The notes under the pieces are model-generated. The model was not told the origin of the DNA. It did not search any database and saw only the letters and a list, made by a program, of their open reading frames with translations. Below, piece after piece: positions 36,616-44,958 of a DNA stretch of 64,000 nt. How positions within the stretch are numbered: position 1 is the stretch's first letter; each line of letters opens with the position of its first letter. This DNA is from Myxococcales bacterium (GTDB taxonomy: Bacteria; Myxococcota_C; UBA6777), in contig JACKEL010000012.1 of the NCBI GenBank assembly GCA_020632975.1, positions 121,238 to 185,237 on the forward strand, given 5' to 3'. A program made the position numbers and the translations under genes.

Positions 36616-37236
36616 TCAGTTTTCATCATCAGGGGGGCCTAGCCCACGCATCCGTCGTTCGAGGTAGCTCGCAACGATCTTTCCCAGCCCAAAAGCGTCT
36701 TTTCGCAGTCGTATCTCAAGGTTGCTGACGATCTCTGCGGAGGTCTGGTGCTTGAGTTCGGCTTCTTCGATCAGCTTGCCGCCTTGGTATACCTGAAGAT
36801 AGATCTTGATCTGGCTAGGCAGAGACAAGCGGATGTGCACACTTCCTGTGCGCAGCGCGACCACCATCGGACGCAGGACAAAGACATCCGATGGATGGGC
36901 TTGTTTGGGCTTCAGGAGTTGGATCGGGGTTTGGCTGTGTTGGAGCACAGAACGTTGAAAGTCATAATTCAGCCATCGCACAAGGACTTTCCAACGTCCA
37001 CGAAGAAAGCGACGTTGTTTTTGGAAAAAGTCTTTGGCAGAGAGATCATCGATGAGTAACTTGGAGCTATAACGAAAAGCATCAAGAGCAAAACGACTCT
37101 TGGGGGAGAAAGTGCCCTCTGGAGCGGTGCGACGGAGTTTCCAAGAGGGAAGACAGCCACCAAACAGCAAAAAAACCAGACAAAGTAAGCCACCGATCTT
37201 GCGGTATCTTTGGTGGGCGGTGGGTTTCTTTTGCAT
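36616..37236 (-). CDS. Hypothetical lipoprotein
   Basis: A 206-residue protein with a signal sequence GGLLCLVFLLFGGC, where the final Cys (about residue 28) matches a lipobox. The mature part has no known domain. It alternates basic helices (about 40-100) with a beta-rich C-terminal half containing FVLRPMVVALRTGSVHIRLSLPSQIKIYL, and ends acidic. The frame opens at 37353, but the ATG at 37236 places the hydrophobic core correctly. It is divergent from the bestrophin gene. Confidence 0.72.
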   Translation of the reverse strand: MQKKPTAHQRYRKIGGLLCLVFLLFGGCLPSWKLRRTAPEGTFSPKSRFALDAFRYSSKLLIDDLSAKDFFQKQRRFLRGRWKVLVRWLNYDFQRSVLQHSQTPIQLLKPKQAHPSDVFVLRPMVVALRTGSVHIRLSLPSQIKIYLQVYQGGKLIEEAELKHQTSAEIVSNLEIRLRKDAFGLGKIVASYLERRMRGLGPPDDEN

Positions 37237-37340
37237 GGGGTGATGGCCTCGATGAATCGGGTTCGATATGCTATGCATCTTGTTTTGTTCGTTGGGTCTT
37301 GGACTTCGTGTTTCGAAAAGTTGATGGCTAGAGGGAATGG

Positions 37341-38336
37341 ATGATTGATCCACAAAATTATTCTTGGTTAAGACAGGTCTTCTTGTTTCGCGGCTCGGCC
37401 TTGCAACGGACGTGGAAACGGATCTTGTTTCATCTAGCGTGGTCGATGTTAATCACGATCCTCGTTTTGTTTAAGGCGGGTAAGGTCGCAGACTTTATCC
37501 GTTTGGTCGATCTGACCCCCACACCATTTACGTTGTTGGGGGCTTCGATGGGGATCTTCTTGGCTTTGCGCAGCAACGCCAGCTACGATCGTTTTTGGGA
37601 AGGCCGCAAACTTTGGGGGGCTTTGGTCAACACCAGTCGCTCGTGGTCCCGTCAGATCTTTGTGTATGTGTCCTTGCCCAAGGAGCTTTCGTCAAGCACC
37701 AAGCAGGAAAAAAAGCAGCGTCGTGCTTTGGAAGCGGAGATCGTGACGTTTCGCAAAGAGATGATCTATCGGATGATTGCGTATGTTCATGCTTTGCGGC
37801 TGGCTTTGCGCGATCAGCCGATCTTGCCAGAGATCAAACATCTTGTTCCTGATGAAGATATCGAGGCGTGGTCGCGACAAGAGAATGTCCCCAATGCGAT
37901 GGTGCAACGAATGGGTGAACGTCTCCATGAAAAGTGGCAGGTGGGTTGGATCAATGACTACCACCTTCAAGCCCTAGAGCGTTCATTGGTTGATATCAGC
38001 AACATCCAAGGTGGTTGTGAGCGGATCTACAATACGCCGATCCCCTTGTCTTATACAATCTTTACGCATCGCTTGGTGATGTTGTACTGTTTCTTTTTGC
38101 CTTTGGGGTTGATCGGCACGGTAGGAACGGCGACCCCGCTCGTGGTGTTGCTGATCGCGTATGTCTTGCACGCACTCGATTTTATTGGCGCAGAGATCGA
38201 GATGCCCTTTGGGGTTGATCCCAATGATCTTCCATTGGGTTCGATCTGTCGGACGATCGAGGCCAATCTGCGACAAACCTTGGGCGAAACAGAACTTCCC
38301 CCGCGCGTTCAGCCGATCCGTGGCGTGATCTTATAA
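37341..38336 (+). CDS. Bestrophin-family anion channel
   Basis: A 331-residue bestrophin-type (UPF0187/YneE) membrane protein. Conserved parts are an N-terminal FLFRGSALQRTWKR before the first helix, FTLLGASMGIFLALRSNASYDRFWEGRKLWGALVN, which is the family hallmark with N-x-x-YDRFWEGR, and near the C-terminus FIGAEIEMPFGVDPNDLPL, which corresponds to the calcium-clasp or acidic cluster region of bestrophins. These proteins form pentameric chloride or anion channels. The ATG at 37341 follows GAGGGAATGG. It is followed closely by guanine deaminase. Confidence 0.93.
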   Translation: MIDPQNYSWLRQVFLFRGSALQRTWKRILFHLAWSMLITILVLFKAGKVADFIRLVDLTPTPFTLLGASMGIFLALRSNASYDRFWEGRKLWGALVNTSRSWSRQIFVYVSLPKELSSSTKQEKKQRRALEAEIVTFRKEMIYRMIAYVHALRLALRDQPILPEIKHLVPDEDIEAWSRQENVPNAMVQRMGERLHEKWQVGWINDYHLQALERSLVDISNIQGGCERIYNTPIPLSYTIFTHRLVMLYCFFLPLGLIGTVGTATPLVVLLIAYVLHALDFIGAEIEMPFGVDPNDLPLGSICRTIEANLRQTLGETELPPRVQPIRGVIL

Positions 38337-38351
38337 GTGAGGTAGTAGTGG

Positions 38352-39692
38352 ATGACAGAACAAGTTCGAGGTCTGGTGGGTCATGTGGTGGATATCGATG
38401 GTGAGGGGCGTTTGCGCTCACGAGAAGAACACGCTGTGCTTTGGAGCGAGCAAGATGGCCGTATCATCGACGTCTTGGGACATAGCGAAGCACTGAAGCT
38501 TCATCCTGATGCGACTTTGCAACGCATCCCCAAGTCCGCGATGATCCTACCTGGCTTGATCGATTGCCATATCCACTATCCCCAAACGCGGATGGTGGGG
38601 ACTTCTGCATTGGAACTCTTTGCATGGTTAAAGGGGCACATCTGGCCAGAAGAAGCGTTGTTGCGAGAACCACAGTTTGCAGAAGAAGTCGCACGGGCCT
38701 TTTTGCGACAGATGCTGCGGCAAGGGACGACAAGCGCCTTTGTTTTTGGATCGCAGTTTGCGCACGCCAACTCGCATCTTTTCGATCTGGCTTTGCAATT
38801 GGGGATGTCTTTGTGTTTGGGCGAAACGCTCCAAGATACGGACTCTCCGGAGGGTTTGCTTCAAGAAGAGCATGTGTTGTGGAAAAGCGTCGAAGATCAA
38901 ATTGCGCAGTGGCACAACCGAGATCGCTTGCGTTATGTGGTGTCCCCACGCTTTGTTCCTTCTTGCTCTCGCAAGATGTTGGATCGCTGTGGGCAGTTGC
39001 TTGCGGCCCAACCTGATCTGTTTTTGCAAAGCCATGTCAACGAAACGCGGATGGAAGTTGAACGCACCATGGTCGGCGTGACAGATGCGTCCCATCCTGT
39101 TGGTATCTTCGAGCGTTATGGCTTGCTAACACCTCGCACGATCTTGGCGCACTCTGTGTATAGCACAGACGATGAGTTGCGCTGCTTGGCCGATCATGGC
39201 GCTGTGATCGCGCACTGTCCGAGTTCCAACGCCTTTTTGGGCAGTGGCCACTTCCCTTACCGTCGTCACTTGGAAGCAGGGGTCCGTGTGGGCCTTGCCA
39301 CCGACGTTGCGGCAGGTGTGTCTTTTTCGATGTGGAGAGAAGCGGGCTTTGCTTTCCTTACACAGATGCACTTCGATGGGGAAGAGCGATTGCCTCTCGA
39401 TGGTGAGTCGCTTTTGCGAGCGATGACACGCGATGGTGCGCGCGCCATGGGGATGGAAGGAGAGATGGGATGTCTCGAAGCGAGCGCTTGGGCCGATATC
39501 GTGGTCTTGGAGCCTCGTTCGCATACCTATCTTGGTGAGCTAAACAACGATCCCAGCGCATCTTTGGAACAGAGACTGTTTCGTGCGATGACTGTTGCTG
39601 AAGACGAGATGGTGGCCGCGACCTATGTGGCTGGCAACCTCGCCTTTCAGCGCGATCCAGCACCACGATGGCCTTGGATTGAAGAGGTGTAA
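38352..39692 (+). CDS. guaD: Guanine deaminase
   Basis: A zinc amidohydrolase of 446 residues that converts guanine to xanthine in purine salvage or breakdown. It shows LPGLIDCHIHYPQTRM (zinc ligands in H-x-H and the guanine-specific YPQ), the LKGHIWPEE segment, LQSHVNET, LAHSVYSTDDEL, the CPSSNAFLGSGHFPYRR segment and GLATDVAAG with the last metal-binding Asp. These are the GuaD signatures, so the gene name is well supported. The start is ATG at 38352, 15 bases after the bestrophin gene, with GAGGTAG upstream, suggesting co-transcription. Confidence 0.95.
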   Translation: MTEQVRGLVGHVVDIDGEGRLRSREEHAVLWSEQDGRIIDVLGHSEALKLHPDATLQRIPKSAMILPGLIDCHIHYPQTRMVGTSALELFAWLKGHIWPEEALLREPQFAEEVARAFLRQMLRQGTTSAFVFGSQFAHANSHLFDLALQLGMSLCLGETLQDTDSPEGLLQEEHVLWKSVEDQIAQWHNRDRLRYVVSPRFVPSCSRKMLDRCGQLLAAQPDLFLQSHVNETRMEVERTMVGVTDASHPVGIFERYGLLTPRTILAHSVYSTDDELRCLADHGAVIAHCPSSNAFLGSGHFPYRRHLEAGVRVGLATDVAAGVSFSMWREAGFAFLTQMHFDGEERLPLDGESLLRAMTRDGARAMGMEGEMGCLEASAWADIVVLEPRSHTYLGELNNDPSASLEQRLFRAMTVAEDEMVAATYVAGNLAFQRDPAPRWPWIEEV

Positions 39693-39806
39693 GGACACTT
39701 TTCACGAGAGATTCAAGTTTTCTTGGAGAGATCCGTATCGTGTACGGATAAGCTCTATTCGCGAGGCATACCCGTTGTGGTGCGCTCTAACAAAAGGTGA
39801 GGACGG

Positions 39807-40157
39807 ATGACGGTGGTCAGGGATACGCTCGCAGAGATCGCGGAGATGGACTACATTTCTCAGGTGTTGATTGTGGATCAGGATGGTCGGTGGTTGGGCG
39901 GGAGCCCTGAAGAAGAGCAAGCGACATTGGGGGCATCCTTTGTTTATGGCTTGGGTACCTTCTCGCGTTTGAGCGAAGCAGCCAACATGGGCGACTTCAA
40001 ACACGCATTGATCGTACTCTCGGATGGGATCATCTTCTTGGCATCTTTGGGAACAGGAAGGGTGTTGGGCATCGTGGCAAAGCCCGAGGTCAATCGTGGC
40101 CTTGTGTTGTCGAGGCTGCCTTTTTGGGCAGATCACCTTCGGGAAGCTTTGGGATAG
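39807..40157 (+). CDS. Roadblock/LC7-domain protein
   Basis: A small protein of 116 residues that fits the roadblock/LC7 alpha-beta fold: helix RDTLAEIAEMDYISQVLIVDQDGRW, a strand of small residues, then a helix, FKHALIVLSDGIIFLAS, VLGIVAKPEVNRGLV, and the final helix. In Myxococcota such proteins (like MglB) pair with small GTPases or act as scaffolds, but no Ras-like GTPase is nearby. It heads a signalling cluster with a coiled-coil protein, histidine kinase and response regulators. Start ATG at 39807 with AGGTGAGGACGG upstream. Confidence 0.8.
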   Translation: MTVVRDTLAEIAEMDYISQVLIVDQDGRWLGGSPEEEQATLGASFVYGLGTFSRLSEAANMGDFKHALIVLSDGIIFLASLGTGRVLGIVAKPEVNRGLVLSRLPFWADHLREALG

Positions 40158-40233
40158 CTTTGTTGCATAGCAAAGGCGCTCGTACAAAAGTCGCTGAAGT
40201 TAAAGGTTCGTGTGGTTGCAAACGAGGTGAGAG

Positions 40234-41691
40234 ATGACAGAAAACAAGTCTTGGTGGGAGCGTATGCGAGGGGGTCGAAAAGATGCAGAGTCTCAACTTG
40301 AGCTGCAAGAGGCCCAACTCGAACAGCAACAAGAGCGGATCAACTCTTTGGAAGCTGAGCTCCAGAAACTCATCGCAGACCTAAACAGCAGCCACCAAGA
40401 AAAAGCAGAGTTGAACGCGGGATTCCAAGACAAAAGTCGAAAGCTCCAAGACGCCTTGGATGCGCAAGAGATGTTGGAACAACTGCGCAAAGAAGAAGAT
40501 ACACAACTCAAACAAGCTTTGCGACGCGCAGAAGAAAGCGAAAAGTCCCTTCAACAGTCGCTTTCTGACGGAAAGCTTGCTCAAGAGAAACTACAAAAAG
40601 CGGCCCAAACCTCTGAAAAGCTGGTGCTTGAGCGCGATCAACTGCTCAAGCAACTCAAAAGCCAAGAAGATCTCTCCAAACAACTCGACGCAGCGCGCAA
40701 AGCTTTGTCAGAGCGAGAGTTTTTGCTCACCAAACAAAGCAAAGAACAAGAAGCGCTGCAACAATCCCTTCAAAAAGCCCAAGGCGCAGGCCAACGCGTA
40801 CAAGAACTCGAAAAGCTTCTCAACGACAACACCAACCGTCTGATCCAAGAGACAGAAAAACGGAAAGAGTTGGAGAAGTCTTTGGAGGAGCGAACCCGTG
40901 GGCTCGATGGTTTGAAAGATCTTCAAACCCAACTCCAAAAGGCGCAAGCCCAAGCCTCGGAAAAAGAACGCGCTCATCAGGCCGCACAGTCCGAGCTTAC
41001 AGCGCTTCAGGCAGAACACAAAAAGCTGCAAGCGGAGCACGCACAGCTTCAAAAACAATCGCACGAAGCCCTCGAAAAAAACCGCCAGAGCGAGGCTTCC
41101 CTTGCAGAGGCGACCAAAAAAGTTCTGGAAGCCGAAAAGCAAGTCCAGATGGCGAAGAAACAAGCCGAAGAATCCGAAGCATCGCGCACCAAAGATCTCA
41201 CAGAACTTCAGCGAAAGCTCGATGTGGCTGGCGCAGAAAACCAAGCTTTGTTGGAAAAGTTAGGGGCCGCCTCGCAACAGGGAAGTGTTGGACTTGAAGC
41301 CCAAGGCGCAATCTGGCGTGCTTCGTGGCTTTGCGCAACGCAAGCACTCCAAGATATCTGTGGGAAGTCGGCTCCCTTGGCCCTTTGGCGCGCTGTCACC
41401 CGCGCCCGCTCCCAAACCCCTGAACTCTTTGAAGGACTCCCCAAAGAGTCCGATGCTTGGCTGGAATTGATGATCCAAGGAGGAGCTTTTGTACGTGCCC
41501 AACACGCATCAAAAGAGATCTCTTTGGTGTGGCAGCCAAGCGCTGCAAACACTTCAACCGCGACGGATGCTCTCTTGGAAGCGCCCGTGTTTCTTGCCCT
41601 TTCGATGGCGGGTTGTCATACCACCACTGTTCCCCAAGCCACCCCTCAAAAGACGCAAGATGCGCTTTGGGAAGCTCGTTTTTCTCTGTAA
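40234..41691 (+). CDS. Coiled-coil scaffold-like protein
   Basis: A 485-residue protein. Residues about 15-345 are an almost unbroken Glu/Gln/Lys/Leu coiled coil with heptad spacing. The C-terminal about 130 residues (355-485) form a separate compact domain with no known match: it contains AIWRASWLCATQALQDI, PLALWRAVTRARSQTPELF, and APVFLALSMAGCH. A long coiled coil followed by a small domain suggests a cytoplasmic scaffold or oligomeriser; AglZ and FrzS have similar coiled coils in Myxococcus. It lies between an LC7 protein and a histidine kinase, all in the same direction. Start ATG at 40234 with GAGGTGAGAG upstream. Confidence 0.8.
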   Translation: MTENKSWWERMRGGRKDAESQLELQEAQLEQQQERINSLEAELQKLIADLNSSHQEKAELNAGFQDKSRKLQDALDAQEMLEQLRKEEDTQLKQALRRAEESEKSLQQSLSDGKLAQEKLQKAAQTSEKLVLERDQLLKQLKSQEDLSKQLDAARKALSEREFLLTKQSKEQEALQQSLQKAQGAGQRVQELEKLLNDNTNRLIQETEKRKELEKSLEERTRGLDGLKDLQTQLQKAQAQASEKERAHQAAQSELTALQAEHKKLQAEHAQLQKQSHEALEKNRQSEASLAEATKKVLEAEKQVQMAKKQAEESEASRTKDLTELQRKLDVAGAENQALLEKLGAASQQGSVGLEAQGAIWRASWLCATQALQDICGKSAPLALWRAVTRARSQTPELFEGLPKESDAWLELMIQGGAFVRAQHASKEISLVWQPSAANTSTATDALLEAPVFLALSMAGCHTTTVPQATPQKTQDALWEARFSL

Positions 41692-41751
41692 AAATGAGAT
41701 GCCGTGTAAGATGCAAAGCCTTGGCTATGGGACCACAACAAAGGTTTGATT

Positions 41752-42876
41752 ATGGCGGGACAAGTTGAGTCTGTCGAACCGACCGGGCAAAAGTTGTTGA
41801 GCCTTCTTCTTGTTGCCTCAGATGGTCGGATTGTACATGCAGAGCAAGATCTGTCGCGACGCTGGGGCTTGCCATTACCCCCGTGGAAAGGGGTACACGT
41901 CCAAACCTTTATGTCATGGTGCCTTGCCTCCGCAACCCCCTTTGATACGAACACTTTGACAGAGGCCACACGTGGGGCACGTGAGCTTTCTTGCTCCTTG
42001 AAAAACGGTCGCCGTTTGTTGGTGGGGGTGCGATCGCTGTGGCTGAGTCCGCGTGGGGTGAGCGAGCTTGTTGGAAACGATATCTGGGTCGATCCCGCTG
42101 GATCTGGACAAGAGAAGAAGTTTTTCCTCTTGTCTTGTTTGTGCATCGACCACGTCGCGCATATGTATCGATCTGCTGCTGAAGTGAAGTTACGTTCCAC
42201 GATTGGCTCGATTATCGCGGGGTTTGCGCACGAAGTTCGCAATCCCCTCGCTGCGATCGTGAGCCTTACAGAAGGCGTGATGAACCCTGACATGGGCGAA
42301 GAAACCCTGCGGGCTTTGAGCCGTATCCCTGTCTTGGTCGAGCGGATCGAAAATCTCCTCAAGGTCGCTCTCTCTTACGGGCGACCACGACCACCACGTG
42401 CATCTTGGCATCAACTTGGTGGCGTTCTTACCAAGTCGCTGGAGATCCTAGAGCTTGCGGGCGTAGGGACCTTCTCTGAATTGCTCCCCAAAGAACACAT
42501 GAATGTCCCTATCTATGTGGATCGCGAGCACGTTATCTCTGTGATCACCAACCTCCTTCAAAACGCCATCGAAGAAGCTGGCGTTGAAAATGTTCGAATC
42601 CGCGTTGAGCCCTCGCCTCGTGTGTCAGGAGAGAGCTACCTCTACAGCCATGGTGCTGTCGTTGCCGTGGACTTTATCGACAAAGGACGTGGGGTGTCCC
42701 CCGAAAATCGAGAACATATCTTCGAGCCCTTTTTTACCACCAAAAGCAATGGAACAGGCTTGGGACTCGCTTTGGCGCGCGATCTCGCACGTCTCAACGA
42801 TGGCGACCTCATACTCTTGGAAACTGGCGTGGGAGGCTCTGCCTTTCGGTTGTTGTTGCCCACGCACGCGTCCTAA
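41752..42876 (+). CDS. Sensor histidine kinase
   Basis: A soluble histidine kinase of 374 residues. An N-terminal sensory region (about 1-140) has no obvious membrane helix, so it probably senses a cytoplasmic signal. The DHp domain has the H box IIAGFAHEVRNPLAAIVSL with phosphoacceptor His160. The catalytic domain has an N box (NLLQNAIEEAG), G1 (DKGRGVSPENREHIFEPF) and G2 (TGLGLALARDLARLNDG). It resembles NtrB-type kinases, which phosphorylate an NtrC-type partner; the next gene is one. The ATG at 41752 has AAGG upstream. The response regulator follows after about 35 bases. Confidence 0.93.
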   Translation: MAGQVESVEPTGQKLLSLLLVASDGRIVHAEQDLSRRWGLPLPPWKGVHVQTFMSWCLASATPFDTNTLTEATRGARELSCSLKNGRRLLVGVRSLWLSPRGVSELVGNDIWVDPAGSGQEKKFFLLSCLCIDHVAHMYRSAAEVKLRSTIGSIIAGFAHEVRNPLAAIVSLTEGVMNPDMGEETLRALSRIPVLVERIENLLKVALSYGRPRPPRASWHQLGGVLTKSLEILELAGVGTFSELLPKEHMNVPIYVDREHVISVITNLLQNAIEEAGVENVRIRVEPSPRVSGESYLYSHGAVVAVDFIDKGRGVSPENREHIFEPFFTTKSNGTGLGLALARDLARLNDGDLILLETGVGGSAFRLLLPTHAS

Positions 42877-42912
42877 CCTGAGCCCTTGTAGAGAGAACGC
42901 TGGGTAGAGAAA

Positions 42913-44454
42913 TTGCCTTTAAGAGCAGAGCAACAGCGAAAACTTTTATTGATCGAGGACGACGAAGACTTTGCCTTGGGTCTCTCGCTTATGTTGAGAA
43001 GCCATCGCTTTGATAGTGTGGTCGCTTCAACGCTCAAAGAAGCACTTGCCGTGCTCAGTGAAAAATCTTTTGATGCGATCGTATCCGATCTCTCTTTGCC
43101 CGATGCTTCGGGGATTGACGTCGTTTCTGCTGTCCATCAACAACAGCCTCATTACCCCATCTTGGTGCTCACGGGACAAAACGATGCACAACTCGCTGTC
43201 CAAGCTTTGCGGCTTGGAGCACGCGACTACCTCACCAAACCCATCCGAAAACAGGAGCTTTTGCAGGCCCTAGAGATGGCTTGCGCACAAACGGAAGCCC
43301 AACGCTCCTCTCTTTTTGCGCAGAGAAAATCCCTCAAAAAGTTGGCGATCGGCGAGTCTCGTGCTTGGAAAGAAGCGCTTTCGATGATCCAAGCCGCCGC
43401 AAGTGCGCCCAAAACCACCGTCTTGCTGACAGGTGAGCCTGGGGTCGGCAAAGAAGTCGCTGCCTATCTGATCCATCAATGGAGTGCACGCGCTGAGCAG
43501 GTGATGATCGCTGTGAATGTGGCAGGACTCCCTGGACCTCTCCTAGAGTCCGAGCTTTTTGGACATGAGGCCGGGGCTTTTACGGGGGCCCAAGGCCTCA
43601 AAAAAGGTCTCTTTGAACAGGCCGAAAAAGGTACGTTGTTTCTCGATGAGATCGGCGAACTCCCTCTTGAACTGTAAGCCAAGTTGCTGCGGGTCCTCGA
43701 AGGGCAGCCCTTTCGCCGCTTGGGAGGCGACAAAGATATCTTTCCCAATGTCCGTCTGATCTCCGCAACCAATCGCCCTTTGGCCACGCTCGTCGCGCAA
43801 GGTCTCTTTCGAGAGGATCTTTACCATCGTCTCAAGGTGTTGGAGATGCGACTACCTTCTTTGCGAGAGCGCTTGGAAGATATCGAAAAGTTGGCGATCC
43901 ACTTTTTGGCCTACCTCGGTACAGAGATGGGCTACTCGCAAGCCTACTTTGCCCCCGAAGTGCTCCAACTTTTCATGAGTTATGCTTGGCCTGGCAACGT
44001 TCGAGAACTGCGAAACGTCGTCGAGCGGGCCTTGGTTCTCTCGCGTGGGGAGATGATCTTGTCTCACCATCTCCCCCGTGAGATCCGAGAAAATAGCGAT
44101 CCTTTTGAGGTTCCACCCTCCAGCTCGTCCGCTGCCTTTTTTTCCCATATCCCACCCCATCAGCCCGCAAGGCCTTGGTTGGAACGTCCGCTTTCCACGC
44201 CTAGCGCGCCTTTGGTCCTTCCCACACACGAGCAGGCGATGGCTGCTTTCCCTGACGTTACACAACCTTCTGTTACACAAGAAGATCTTCTTCAAGGTGA
44301 GTCTTTGTTGCTCGAACACGCGATGACGCAACACATCCAACGTGTTCTTTTGCTCTTTGATGGAAATATCTCACGCGCTTCTGAAGCACTTGGTATCACC
44401 AGACAAACCTTGCGTAGGAAGCTTCAAAACGCCAATCTACTCGGCAAAGAATAG
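42913..44454 (+). pseudogene. NtrC-type sigma-54 response regulator interrupted by in-frame TAA
   Basis: A receiver-AAA+-Fis regulator, 514 codons long, that would activate sigma-54 promoters after phosphorylation by the upstream kinase. It has a receiver with phosphoacceptor Asp59 and LTKPI, an AAA+ domain with Walker A GEPGVGKE and the GAFTGA loop, and a C-terminal Fis helix-turn-helix NISRASEALGITRQTLRRKL. Codon 255 (43675-43677) is TAA exactly in frame, where relatives have GELPLELQAKLLR, so a single CAA-to-TAA change would explain it. Both halves are otherwise intact and in one frame (43684 onward is continuous). The start is TTG at 42913 with only a weak ribosome site. It could be a recent inactivation, a real readthrough, or an assembly error. 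Confidence 0.9.
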
Positions 44455-44533
44455 GATATGTGTTGAGGTGGCTTTTGTTCGTTGTGGTTCTTGAAAAATG
44501 TTTCGCTGCTGTTTCTGATATGTCTCTTTTGAG

Positions 44534-44547
44534 AAAGAGGCCTCTTT
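44534..44547. terminator. Weak palindrome after the NtrC-type gene
   Basis: AAAGAGGCCTCTTT is a perfect palindrome followed by TTG, with a possible GGCC loop. It lies in the 200-base gap after the regulator gene and may end its transcript, but the stem would be short. Low confidence. Confidence 0.3.
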
Positions 44548-44654
44548 TTGGGATGGCATACATCTCGCAAGAAAGTTCTTGTTTCTCAAAGTCGAACTCA
44601 ACAAAACGTGGTAAGCAAAGAACACACACACTTTGCAGCGCTGGGCGGATGGAT

Positions 44655-44958
44655 CCGAGGAGAGTGTTACGGTCAACGACCCACCCCTTCAGGGGCGGGC
44701 TTGCTTGGGTAAGCCCACGTTGACCAGACGACGAACAGAGGAAGTGACGAAAGTCAAAGTGGTTCGTCAACGATAGACAGCATGGAGACACCCTCGGATG
44801 CCGCCTCAGTCCGAGGCTCTGTCGTGGCTCTGTAAACATCTGCTTGGGTCAGCGGAAGTCAACCACAATGCGAAGGCTGTTTATCCCGTCGAGAGGATGT
44901 CGGATTCTGTACTGGCCTCAACTGTACAGATACGCACCACCTGAAAAGGAAAAACGTC
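44655..44958 (+). ncRNA. Predicted omega-RNA of IscB, with 5' guide
   Basis: The stretch before iscB has no open frame of its own but a dense set of stems. GGTCAACG (44671-44678) pairs with CGTTGACC (44718-44725), enclosing a CCCACCCC-TTCA-GGGGCGGG hairpin (44680-44699). GACGAAC (44730-44736) pairs with GTTCGTC (44762-44768), enclosing TGAC-GAAA-GTCA. CCTCGGA (44792-44798) pairs with TCCGAGG (44810-44816), with GACAG and CTGTC around it. TCTGTAC (44906-44912) pairs with GTACAGA (44924-44930). By analogy with other IscB elements the guide would lie at about 44655-44670. The 5' and 3' ends are estimates. Confidence 0.72.

Noticed and set aside
43675..43677. Recoding (selenocysteine or pyrrolysine) at the internal stop of the NtrC-type gene
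   Set aside because: The codon is TAA, whereas those systems use TGA and TAG, and relatives have Gln here. Mutation or error is simpler.
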